Assembly (NCBI RefSeq): GCF_001905145.1
Contig: NZ_LWLB01000012.1
Coordinates: forward strand, 1-64,000
DNA: 64,000 nucleotides
From: Nocardiopsis sp. TSRI0078
GTDB lineage: Bacteria; Actinomycetota; Actinomycetes; Streptosporangiales; Streptosporangiaceae
Reading direction: 5' to 3'
In this document: piece by piece, positions 38,856 to 45,936 of the stretch
Numbering within the stretch: position 1 is the stretch's first letter
How the letters are laid out: each line of letters opens with the position of its first letter
Program-made: the position numbers and the translations under genes
Notes under the pieces: model-generated
What the model saw: the letters and a program-made list of their open reading frames with translations, nothing else
Database searches by the model: none
What the model was told of the DNA's origin: nothing

Positions 38856-39556
38856 CGGCGCGTTCCTCCTCCCCGCTCGGGTGCTCGTCGGCCGAGTCCC
38901 GCCAGGATTCCGGTGCCCTGGCCGGACACGTCCTCGTCAGGGTAGGGCCACCACCCGATGTCGGCGACTCCCGGCTCGATCGGGCCGAAGGGGGACAGGG
39001 CCCGCTCGACCACCGCCCGCGGGACCGGTGAGGCGAGTGCGAGGTAGCCGCCGCCGCGCATGAGGGCGTGCAGGTCCCCGATCCCGGCGGGCGGGTCGTC
39101 GGCGGGGAAGGGCCGGGTCATCAGAACGGCGACGGGCTCGTCGAAGTCGACGAGCCCGGAGGTGCTGAGGCGGCGCAGGAGCGTGTCGGACCCGGAGCCG
39201 TCCCCGGAGAGCACGGTCGCGCCCGCTCCGGAGAGCATGCCCGCAGCGCCGTACGGGGCGACGTGGACCACCGAGGCCCCGGGGTCGGCGGTGTGGACGC
39301 GCTCGGCGGTACCGGGTACGGGGCACCCCCAGTCGACGAACTGACGCACGCCCGCGTCGGCGCACAGGTAGTCGATGACCCGCCCGAGGAAGGCCTGGTG
39401 CGGGCGGACGTGTCCGGTGTTCGGCAGGCCGGGCGGCTCGCCCCCTCGTGCGTCGAGGTTGACCACGCGCGGGCGCCGGCCGGGGACCGGTACGGGTTCG
39501 CGTCCGCGGAACATGGCCCTGAGCGGACCTGTCTCGGGTCCTCGGACGTTGGTCAC
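38846..39556 (-). CDS. Divergent S-adenosylmethionine methyltransferase-like protein (DUF574 type)
   Basis: Protein of about 236 residues resembling the PF04672 methyltransferases of actinobacteria. It shows RPHQAFLGRVIDYLCADAGVRQFVDWGCPVPGTAERVHTADPGASVVHV, here only in outline: the usual DIG-GLP SAM loop is replaced by DWGCPVP. It is shorter than typical members (about 260-270). I chose GTG at 39556, which has GGGGGA 8 nt upstream; GTG at 39562 is the alternative. It overlaps the DinB-like gene, so they are cotranscribed. Activity is uncertain. Confidence 0.6.
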   Translation of the reverse strand: MTNVRGPETGPLRAMFRGREPVPVPGRRPRVVNLDARGGEPPGLPNTGHVRPHQAFLGRVIDYLCADAGVRQFVDWGCPVPGTAERVHTADPGASVVHVAPYGAAGMLSGAGATVLSGDGSGSDTLLRRLSTSGLVDFDEPVAVLMTRPFPADDPPAGIGDLHALMRGGGYLALASPVPRAVVERALSPFGPIEPGVADIGWWPYPDEDVSGQGTGILAGLGRRAPERGGGTRRWR

Positions 39557-39746
39557 GATCACGCTCCCCCAGCCGGTTCGCTCGCGGGAGGCAGGGCGCG
39601 CCGCGGAGCGGACCGGTCGGGTCCGGGCAGCGTCGCACCATGCCGTCAGGGCCCGATGGTACCGCCTGGGAACGTGATCCTCAGCACACGTGTGAGTGTT
39701 ATGCGCCCTATTTCGCCGTTTATGGAGGCCTGTGGTCCAAGGGAAG

Positions 39747-40372
39747 TCATTGGGTGCTCTCCGCGGGGTACGTCCGGGGTCCCTCCCCCGCGCCGGTCAG
39801 CCTGCGTGCGGGCGGCCCCGCGCACAGCCAGGCCACCACGGCGACCATCAGCGCGGTCGCGAGCAGCAGTCACAGCGGCCCAACGGGCCACGGGCACCCC
39901 AGGAGCTCCATCCCGGCGAAGGCCAGGGGCACCGCCGAGGCCAGGGCACCGGCGACGGAGGCACCGACCGCGGTCATGGCGGCCTTCCGGCGCAGCGGCG
40001 ACCGGGTCCGGGGCGGGGCCGTCCCGAGGGCGCGCAGGGCGCCGGTCTCCACGCGCCGCACCGGCCTCTGGGCGGACAGGCGGTCGGCCGCGCAGGGTAG
40101 CGCGTACCCGGCCGGCTCATCGGCCGCCCCTCCGCGCCAGCAGGACCAGGGTGACCAGTGGGACCAGGCCGCGGCACCGCAGGCCGAACCGGCCGGCTCG
40201 CGGCCGCTCAGGGACAGGGTGGCGTTGGCGGTGGCGAGCACCACGAACACGGTCCCGAGCAGGCGAGCAGGACCTTGTTCCCGGGCGTGTGCGAGGGCCG
40301 CGGGGCCGGCTCGGAAGGGGAGGGCCGCGTCCGGGCGGACGCGGCGCCGACGCGGTGGGGGTCTGCGGACAT
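39747..40372 (-). pseudogene. Decayed small membrane-protein genes
   Basis: The 1 kb between 39557 and 40574 has no intact gene. From an ATG at 40372 a reading can be followed through frame changes: a basic tail, a helix-like LLGTVFVVLATANATLSL, then LVPLVTLVLLARRGGR and a stop near 40117. A second stretch from about 40115 holds AAMTAVGASVAGALASAVPL and FAGMELLGCPW, is cut by an in-frame TGA at 39872, and continues in the same frame as LLLATALMVAVVAWLCAGP to a stop at 39747. These look like one or two small membrane proteins broken by frameshifts and a nonsense codon. Confidence 0.5.
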
Positions 40373-40574
40373 GGCTGCTCCCGGAGTCGGAGGTGCTGGG
40401 CGGCCACGACCGGCGGACCGCCCGCCGTGTCACCTCCGACGCTACGGAGCTGCGCTCCGGCGCAACATCCCGCGCACTGGCCGACCCCTGCTGCAGCCGG
40501 CCGTACCCAAGGGGACCCGCCCCGCCGCAGGGGGCCCGGCGGGGTGGGTCCCTCCCCCGGGTCGCAACAGCTTG

Positions 40575-41930
40575 TCAGAACACCCGGTCGGGATCGGGCA
40601 CCGGGACCAGGCGACCGTCGCAGTCGGCGTACTCCCAGCGCGGCCCGTGTGCGACCAGGTCGGCGACCGCGCCGACGAGCCGGTCCACGTGCTCCCAGGT
40701 GGTGCCCACGCCCAGGCTCGCCCGCACCGCCTGGTCGTGGCCCCCGGGCAGCAGGTGTCGGGTGAGCGGGTGCGCGCAGAACAGCCCGTCGCGCACCCCG
40801 ATCCCGTGCTCGGCGGACAGGGCGGCGGCCAGCAGGCCGGCGGGCAGGCCGTCCACGGTGAACGACACGATCCCCACCCGGGGGTGCTCCTCGCCCCACA
40901 GGGTCAGCTCGGTGACACCGTCGATTCCGGCCAGCCCCGCGCGCAGCCGCTCCAGCAGCACCGACTCGCGGATGTGCAGCAGCCCCTGCGCGTCGGGGGT
41001 GAGGGTGTCGCACGCGGCGGCCAGCGCCACGGCGCCCAGCACGTTGGGGCTGCCCGCCTCGTGCCGCGCGGGCAGGTCGTTCCACACCACGTCGTGCTCG
41101 GTGACCAGCCGGGTGGCGCCGCCCCCGGACAGGTAGGGGACGGCCTCGCGCAGCCAGTCGGCGCGTCCGGCCAGCACACCGGACCCGAAGGGGGCGTAGA
41201 GCTTGTGGGCGGACAGGGCGACGTAGTCGGCACCCGTCTCCTCCAGGCTGAAGGGCAGGTGGGGCACGTACTGGGCGGCGTCCACGACCACGCGCGCGCC
41301 CTCGGCGTGCGCGGCCTCCACCAGTTCCTCCACCGGCCAGATCTCACCCGTGACGTTGGAGGCGGCGGTCACGCACAGCAGCCGGGGCCCCTCGGGTGCC
41401 CCGCGCAGCGCGGTGCGGGCGGCCTCCACCGCGGCGCCGGGGGTGGCGGGCAGCGGCAGGCGCACCACGTGTCCGACGCGGGAGGCGGGGTGCTCCCAGG
41501 GCAGCAGGGCGGCGTGGTGCTCGGACTCGAACACGACCACCGTGCAGTCCTCGGGCACCGAGCGGGCCAGCAGGTTGAGGGCGTCGGTGGTGCCGCGCAC
41601 GAAGACCACGGCGTCGGCCGGACGGGAGCGTGCGCCCACGAAGCGGGCCACGCTGCGTCGTGCGCGCTCGTAGGCCTCGGTGCTGACCTGGGAGTGGTGG
41701 CCCGCGCCGCGGTGCACGCTGGCGTAGCGGGGCAGCGCCTCGGCCAGGGCCTCGGCCACCGGGGTCAGGCAGGGGGCGCTGGCCGCGTAGTCGAAGTTGG
41801 CGTACTCGACGTGCTCTCCGGTGACCAGGGGGACGCCCTCCTCGGAGGCGACGATCGTGCACCGGTCGGTGCCGGACGAACGCGCCGAGCGGGCGGAACG
41901 GGCGGTCTGGATGGAGCTGACAGTGGTCAT
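40575..41930 (-). CDS. Class V aminotransferase, cysteine desulfurase-like
   Basis: PLP enzyme of 451 residues. Family marks are YANFDYAASAPCLTPV, HRGAGHHSQVST, VFVRGTTDALNLLA, the cofactor-binding Asp-x-x-Gln in VVVDAAQYVPH, and the Schiff-base Lys in LSAHKLYAPFGSG. Near the C-terminus the Arg substrate site appears as VRASLG. It resembles SufS/NifS and other carbon-sulfur lyases; a mobile-loop Cys is not certain (a Cys occurs in DGLFCAHPLTRHL). An N-terminal SAR-rich extension of about 40 residues is unusual. It is led by a SAM-IV riboswitch, which ties it to sulfur or methionine metabolism. Confidence 0.85.
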   Translation of the reverse strand: MTTVSSIQTARSARSARSSGTDRCTIVASEEGVPLVTGEHVEYANFDYAASAPCLTPVAEALAEALPRYASVHRGAGHHSQVSTEAYERARRSVARFVGARSRPADAVVFVRGTTDALNLLARSVPEDCTVVVFESEHHAALLPWEHPASRVGHVVRLPLPATPGAAVEAARTALRGAPEGPRLLCVTAASNVTGEIWPVEELVEAAHAEGARVVVDAAQYVPHLPFSLEETGADYVALSAHKLYAPFGSGVLAGRADWLREAVPYLSGGGATRLVTEHDVVWNDLPARHEAGSPNVLGAVALAAACDTLTPDAQGLLHIRESVLLERLRAGLAGIDGVTELTLWGEEHPRVGIVSFTVDGLPAGLLAAALSAEHGIGVRDGLFCAHPLTRHLLPGGHDQAVRASLGVGTTWEHVDRLVGAVADLVAHGPRWEYADCDGRLVPVPDPDRVF

Positions 41931-42003
41931 GGGACACCTCGCCTACGGGTCGTGGGACCCGCGGGGGTGCGCCTCACGGCGACACCTCGGGGTCCGCGCT
42001 TGT

Positions 42004-42108
42004 CCGACACGGTCGTGTCGGGACCTGGTCCTCACCCGGGGCACCCCACCGCGGAAGGAGGGTTGCCGGCCAGCAAGCCGGGGCTTGACGCTGGCACTCG
42101 TGACCTGC
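42004..42108 (-). ncRNA. SAM-IV riboswitch
   Basis: On the minus strand the leader carries the SAM-IV core: GGTCACGAGTGCCAGCG, AAGCCCCGGCTTGCTGGCCG, GCAACCCTCC, CGCGGTGGGGTGCCCCGGGT and GAGGACCAGG, followed by a hairpin CCGACACG-AC-CGTGTCGG. The nested stem, SAM-pocket and GGGGTGCCCC pseudoknot elements fit the actinobacterial SAM-IV class. It lies about 75 nt before the aminotransferase start, whose site GAGGTG could be masked in the SAM-bound form. The remaining gap up to 42317 holds promoters only. Confidence 0.88.
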
Positions 42109-42113
42109 GAGGC

Positions 42114-42142
42114 AGGTTAACACAGTCGTCCCCCGGTGGACA
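42114..42142 (-). promoter_or_regulatory. Predicted promoter of the SAM-IV leader
   Basis: TAACCT (42119-42114) fits the -10 pattern, with a weak -35 TGTCCA (42142-42137) 17 bp upstream. Transcription would begin near 42107, right at the riboswitch 5' end. Confidence 0.5.
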
Positions 42143-42177
42143 GTGCGCGTTCCGTGTGGCCCGAACCACCGCCCCGC

Positions 42178-42208
42178 TTGACAGCCGCGAACGCGGTGGG
42201 GACATACT
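42178..42208 (+). promoter_or_regulatory. Possible promoter of the DUF3870 operon
   Basis: A perfect -35 TTGACA (42178-42183) faces the DUF3870 gene. The best -10 is CATACT (42203-42208) at a rather long 19-bp spacing, so the pair is only tentative. Confidence 0.35.
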
Positions 42209-42317
42209 TGTCCCTGCCTGCCCTCACGCCGCGGGTGTCCGGTTCTCCCCGGCCGCCCTCCAGGCGCGAGACTCCAGTGCGTTGGAGTTTTCGCGTGCCC
42301 GCGAGCGAGAGGTGTGC

Positions 42318-42704
42318 ATGGTGCAGGGCAACGACCGTATTCAGCAGGTCTTCCGCAATCCCAGGGTCGTCCTGGTCTCCGGCTACGCCCGTCTTCCCGA
42401 CTCGGTGGCGAGCCACTCCCAGTACCAGCGCCTCGGCGTCGTCCTCGCCGTGGACACCGCGGACGGCCGCATCGTCGCCGCGGACACCACCCTGCTCACC
42501 GACCTGGCCAAGGACTTCTTCCGCGCCCTGGTCGAGGGATCCTCGGTGACCGAGGACATCGCCGAGCTCGTGCGGCGGGTACAGACGCGGTACGCGGGCC
42601 AGTCCGGTGCCGCGCTGACCACCGCCCTGCGCCGGTGCCTGGAGACCTACGGCCAGCTGCGGGAGGGCGACCAGCTGCCCGGCGGCCCCGACGGCGAGGA
42701 GTGA
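42318..42704 (+). CDS. DUF3870 domain protein
   Basis: Small cytoplasmic protein of 128 residues matching the DUF3870 pattern (VVLVSGYARLPDSVASHSQYQRLGVVLAVD, then IVAADTTLLTDLAKDFFRALVEG). The function of the family is unknown; members often sit next to amino-acid or organic-acid catabolic genes. The ATG at 42318 follows GAGAGG. It is 4 nt upstream of the CoA-transferase gene, so it is likely to belong to the same operon. Confidence 0.82.
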   Translation: MVQGNDRIQQVFRNPRVVLVSGYARLPDSVASHSQYQRLGVVLAVDTADGRIVAADTTLLTDLAKDFFRALVEGSSVTEDIAELVRRVQTRYAGQSGAALTTALRRCLETYGQLREGDQLPGGPDGEE

Positions 42705-42708
42705 CCCC

Positions 42709-44007
42709 GTGACCGACACCCGTTCCGAGTCCGGCTCCCCCGCTCCGCTGCCGCTGGCGGGGGTGCGCGTCGCCGACCTGTCCCGGGTCCTGGCGGGCCC
42801 GTACGCCACCATGCTGCTCGCGGACATGGGCGCCGAGGTGGTCAAGGTGGAACAGCCCGGGCGCGGCGACGACACCCGCTCCTGGGGGCCGCCGTGGGCG
42901 GGGGCCGCGAAGGCCCCTCCCGGGGGGCCCGGTGCGGACGAGCGCGGTTCCGGGGGGTCCGGGCCGGGCGAGGCCGCCTACTTCCTGTCGGTGAACCGCA
43001 ACAAGCGCAGCCTGGCCGTGGACCTGAAGGACCCCGAGGGCCTGGCCGCCGTGCAGGAGCTGTGCGCGGCCTCCGACGTGGTGATCCAGAACTTCCGGCC
43101 GGGGGTGATCGACCGGCTCGGGCTCGGCTACGAGGCGGTCAGCGCCCGCAACCCGGCCGTCGTGTACTGCTCGGTGAGCGGGTTCGGGCCCGAGCACGAG
43201 CCGAGCACGCGCCCCGGCTTCGACATCGTGGTGCAGGCCGAGAGCGGCCTGATGGCCACCACCGGACCGGCCGAGGGGCCGGCGAGCAAGGTGGGCGTGG
43301 CCCTGACCGACGTGCTCACCGGGCTGAACGCGGCAGTGGGCGTCCTCGGGGCGCTCATGCGTGCCCGTGCGACCGGCAGGGGCGAGAACATCAGCGTGTC
43401 GCTGATCAACTCCACCCTGTCCGGCCTGGTCAACCTCACCCAGCAGGCGCTGGTGACGGGGGTCGAACCCGCCCGGGTCGGCAACGCCCACACCACGATC
43501 GTGCCCTACCAGGCCTTCCCCACCGCGGACGCGGAGATCGTCGTCGCCGCCGGGAACGACGCCCTGTACCAGCGGCTGTGCGCGGCCCTGAACCGCCCCG
43601 ACCTGGGCGGGGACCCCCGCTACGCCACCAACCCGGGGCGGGTGGAGCACCGGGAGGAGCTGGTCACGGAGCTGTCGGCGACCCTGCGCGCCCGGTCCGC
43701 CGACCACTGGATGGAGATCCTGGTGGGGGCCGGGGTGCCGGTGGGACGGGTGCGCGGTGTGCTGGACGCGCTGCGCACCGCCGATGACAGCGGCGACGAC
43801 GTCCTGCGAGCCGTGGAGCACCCCACCGCCGGGCTGGTCGAGCAGGTCCGCGCGGGCTTTCGGCTGGAGAACAGCCCGCCGCCGCTCACCGCGCCGCCGC
43901 TGCTGGGCCAGCACTCCCGTCAGGTCCTCACCGAACTGGGAGTGGACGGGGCGGCCGTGGACGGGATGATCCGGCGCGGCGCCGTCCAGCAGCCCGACCT
44001 CCCCTGA
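42709..44007 (+). CDS. CaiB/BaiF family III CoA-transferase
   Basis: CoA-transferase of 432 residues. It starts with the family pattern LAGVRVADLSRVLAGPYATMLLADMGAEVVKVEQPGRGDDTR, has FLSVNRNKRSLAVDLK, SVSGFGP, and the catalytic Asp in VGVALTDVLTGLNA. A Gly-rich insert (about residues 62-85) is unusual. Because a glutaryl-CoA dehydrogenase follows, I infer a glutarate CoA-transferase like human SUGCT; related members use succinate, oxalate or carnitine. Start GTG at 42709. Confidence 0.85.
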   Translation: MTDTRSESGSPAPLPLAGVRVADLSRVLAGPYATMLLADMGAEVVKVEQPGRGDDTRSWGPPWAGAAKAPPGGPGADERGSGGSGPGEAAYFLSVNRNKRSLAVDLKDPEGLAAVQELCAASDVVIQNFRPGVIDRLGLGYEAVSARNPAVVYCSVSGFGPEHEPSTRPGFDIVVQAESGLMATTGPAEGPASKVGVALTDVLTGLNAAVGVLGALMRARATGRGENISVSLINSTLSGLVNLTQQALVTGVEPARVGNAHTTIVPYQAFPTADAEIVVAAGNDALYQRLCAALNRPDLGGDPRYATNPGRVEHREELVTELSATLRARSADHWMEILVGAGVPVGRVRGVLDALRTADDSGDDVLRAVEHPTAGLVEQVRAGFRLENSPPPLTAPPLLGQHSRQVLTELGVDGAAVDGMIRRGAVQQPDLP

Positions 44008-44122
44008 ACCGGGACCGCCCGCGCACACGTCCTTCCGCACACGCACACGAACGACACGAGAATCCCGCATCCGCCTCCCCGACCGGCCGCACGGGCCGGA
44101 CGCACCACGAAGGGACACCACC

Positions 44123-45313
44123 ATGAGCGACTCCCGCAAGCCCGCCGCCCCGGACCCGCGCGACTTCCTGGCCGTGGACGCCGAACTGTCCGACACCGAG
44201 CGGGACGTCCGCGACGCCGTGCGCGGCTTCGCCGAGCGCGAGCTGGCGCCGAACGTGGCCGACTGGTTCGAGGCGGGCACCCTGCCCGACCCGCGCGGGC
44301 TGGCCAAGGCCTTCGGCGACCTCGGCGTGCTGGGCATGCACCTGGAGGGGTACGGCTGCGGCGGGTCCAGCGCGGTCGCCTACGGCCTTGCCTGCCGCGA
44401 GCTGGAGGCGGTCGACTCGGGCCTGCGCAGCTTCGTGTCGGTGCAGGGGTCGCTGGCGATGGCGGCCATCCACAAGTTCGGCTCCGAGGAGCAGAAGAAC
44501 GCGTGGCTGCCGCGGATGGCCGCGGGCGAGGCGATCGGCTGCTTCGGCCTGACCGAGCCCGACTCCGGCTCCGACCCGGGGTCCATGCGCACCCGCGCAC
44601 GCAGGGACGGGTCGGACTGGGTGCTCAACGGCACCAAGATGTGGATCACCAACGGCTCGGTCGCCGACGTGGCGGTGGTCTGGGCCGCCACCGACGAGGG
44701 GGTCCGCGGGTTCGTGGTGCCCACCGGGACCCCCGGGTTCTCGGCCAACGTCATCCACAGGAAGCTGTCGCTGCGCGCGTCCGTCACCTCCGAGCTGGTG
44801 CTGGAGGACGTGCGGCTGCCCGCCGACGCGCTGCTGCCCCTGTCGCGGGGGCTGGGGTCGCCGCTGTCGTGCCTGAACGAGGCCCGCTACGGCATCGTGT
44901 GGGGCGCGGCCGGCGCCGCCCGCGCCTGCTACGAGGCGGCGCTGGAGTACGCGAAGAGCCGCGAGCAGTTCGGTCGGCCCATCGCCGGGTTCCAGCTCAC
45001 CCAGCGCAAGATCGCCGACATGGTGGTGGACGTCAACCACGCCAACATGACGGCGCTGCGGATCGGACGCCTGAAGGACGAGGGGAACTGCCACCACAAC
45101 CACGTGAGCTTCGGCAAGTTCTCGTGCGTGGCCGCCGCCCAGCGCGTGGCCGCAGCCGCGCGCTCGGTGCACGGCGCCAACGGCATCACCCTGGAGTACC
45201 CGGTGATGCGGCACATGGTGAACCTGGAGACGGTCGCCACCTACGAGGGCACCGAGGAGATCCACGCGCTCAGCATCGGCCAGTCCGTGACCGGGATCTC
45301 CGCGTTCCGCTAG
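44123..45313 (+). CDS. gcdH: Glutaryl-CoA dehydrogenase-like acyl-CoA dehydrogenase
   Basis: FAD enzyme of 396 residues. It has the acyl-CoA dehydrogenase signatures CFGLTEPDSGSDPGSM and YEGTEEIHALSIG with the catalytic Glu, QFGRPIAGFQLTQ, and NGTKMWITNGSVADVAVVWA. The sequence LRSFVSVQGSLAM carries the Arg that binds the glutaryl carboxylate in GCDHs. This group oxidises and decarboxylates glutaryl-CoA to crotonyl-CoA. The gene follows the CoA-transferase by 115 nt and would complete glutarate activation and oxidation. The ATG at 44123 follows GAAGGGA. Confidence 0.88.
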   Translation: MSDSRKPAAPDPRDFLAVDAELSDTERDVRDAVRGFAERELAPNVADWFEAGTLPDPRGLAKAFGDLGVLGMHLEGYGCGGSSAVAYGLACRELEAVDSGLRSFVSVQGSLAMAAIHKFGSEEQKNAWLPRMAAGEAIGCFGLTEPDSGSDPGSMRTRARRDGSDWVLNGTKMWITNGSVADVAVVWAATDEGVRGFVVPTGTPGFSANVIHRKLSLRASVTSELVLEDVRLPADALLPLSRGLGSPLSCLNEARYGIVWGAAGAARACYEAALEYAKSREQFGRPIAGFQLTQRKIADMVVDVNHANMTALRIGRLKDEGNCHHNHVSFGKFSCVAAAQRVAAAARSVHGANGITLEYPVMRHMVNLETVATYEGTEEIHALSIGQSVTGISAFR

Positions 45314-45425
45314 GAGGCCGGGGTAGGAAAGCCGGGCGGGGACGGGCGTGTCCCCCCGCTCCCCGGTGTCGCCGGCCGCGCGCAACCGCCAGAATGGGGA
45401 GCATCCGAGCGAGGGAGTTGCCGAG

Positions 45426-45893
45426 ATGGGGAACGAGCCGACGAAGCGGTTCGAGATGACGCGGCTGCGGCGGACGGCCAACGCCTGCGTCAGCGGCTTC
45501 GTCAAGTACGGGGTGTGCCTGCCCGAGTTGCACCTGCTCACCACGCGTGGGCGCAAGACGGGCTTCCTGCGCACCATCCCGCTCAGTGTGCTGGACAGCG
45601 ACCGGGGCCGGTTCCTGGTCGCGCCCTACGGGGAGGTCGACTGGGTCCGCAACCTGCGCAAGGACGGCTTCGCGACGCTGCGCCAGGGAGGCTGGATCGA
45701 ACTGGTCAGCGTGCGTGAACTGGGCGCCGAGGAGGCCGCCCCGCTGCTGAAGGAGTACCTGGACCATCCGCGGGCCGCCGTGGTGGGACTGTACTTCGAG
45801 ACGCCGCCGGACGCCCCGGAGGAGGCGTTCGTCGCCGAGGCCGAGCGTCACCCGGTCTTCGAGATCGTGCGTTCCACCACGATCCGCATCTGA
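45426..45893 (+). CDS. Deazaflavin (F420)-type nitroreductase family protein
   Basis: Ddn-like split-barrel protein of 155 residues (PF04075 type). The core reads LHLLTTRGRKTGFLRTIPLSVLDSDRGRFLVAPYG, then DWVRNLRKDGFATLRQGG, which matches F420-dependent oxidoreductases of actinobacteria. The basic RGRKTG segment is the usual F420 phosphate-binding site. The substrate is unknown. It converges with relA; a strong hairpin lies between. ATG at 45426. Confidence 0.85.
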   Translation: MGNEPTKRFEMTRLRRTANACVSGFVKYGVCLPELHLLTTRGRKTGFLRTIPLSVLDSDRGRFLVAPYGEVDWVRNLRKDGFATLRQGGWIELVSVRELGAEEAAPLLKEYLDHPRAAVVGLYFETPPDAPEEAFVAEAERHPVFEIVRSTTIRI

Positions 45894-45912
45894 CCGGAGG
45901 GCTTCGCACGGG

Positions 45913-45936
45913 CTCCGGGCGCCCTGGCGCCCGGAG
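45913..45936. terminator. Perfect hairpin between nitroreductase gene and relA
   Basis: CTCCGGGCGCC pairs exactly with GGCGCCCGGAG around CT (45913-45923 and 45926-45936). It ends one base before the relA stop codon and can serve both converging genes. Confidence 0.75.
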
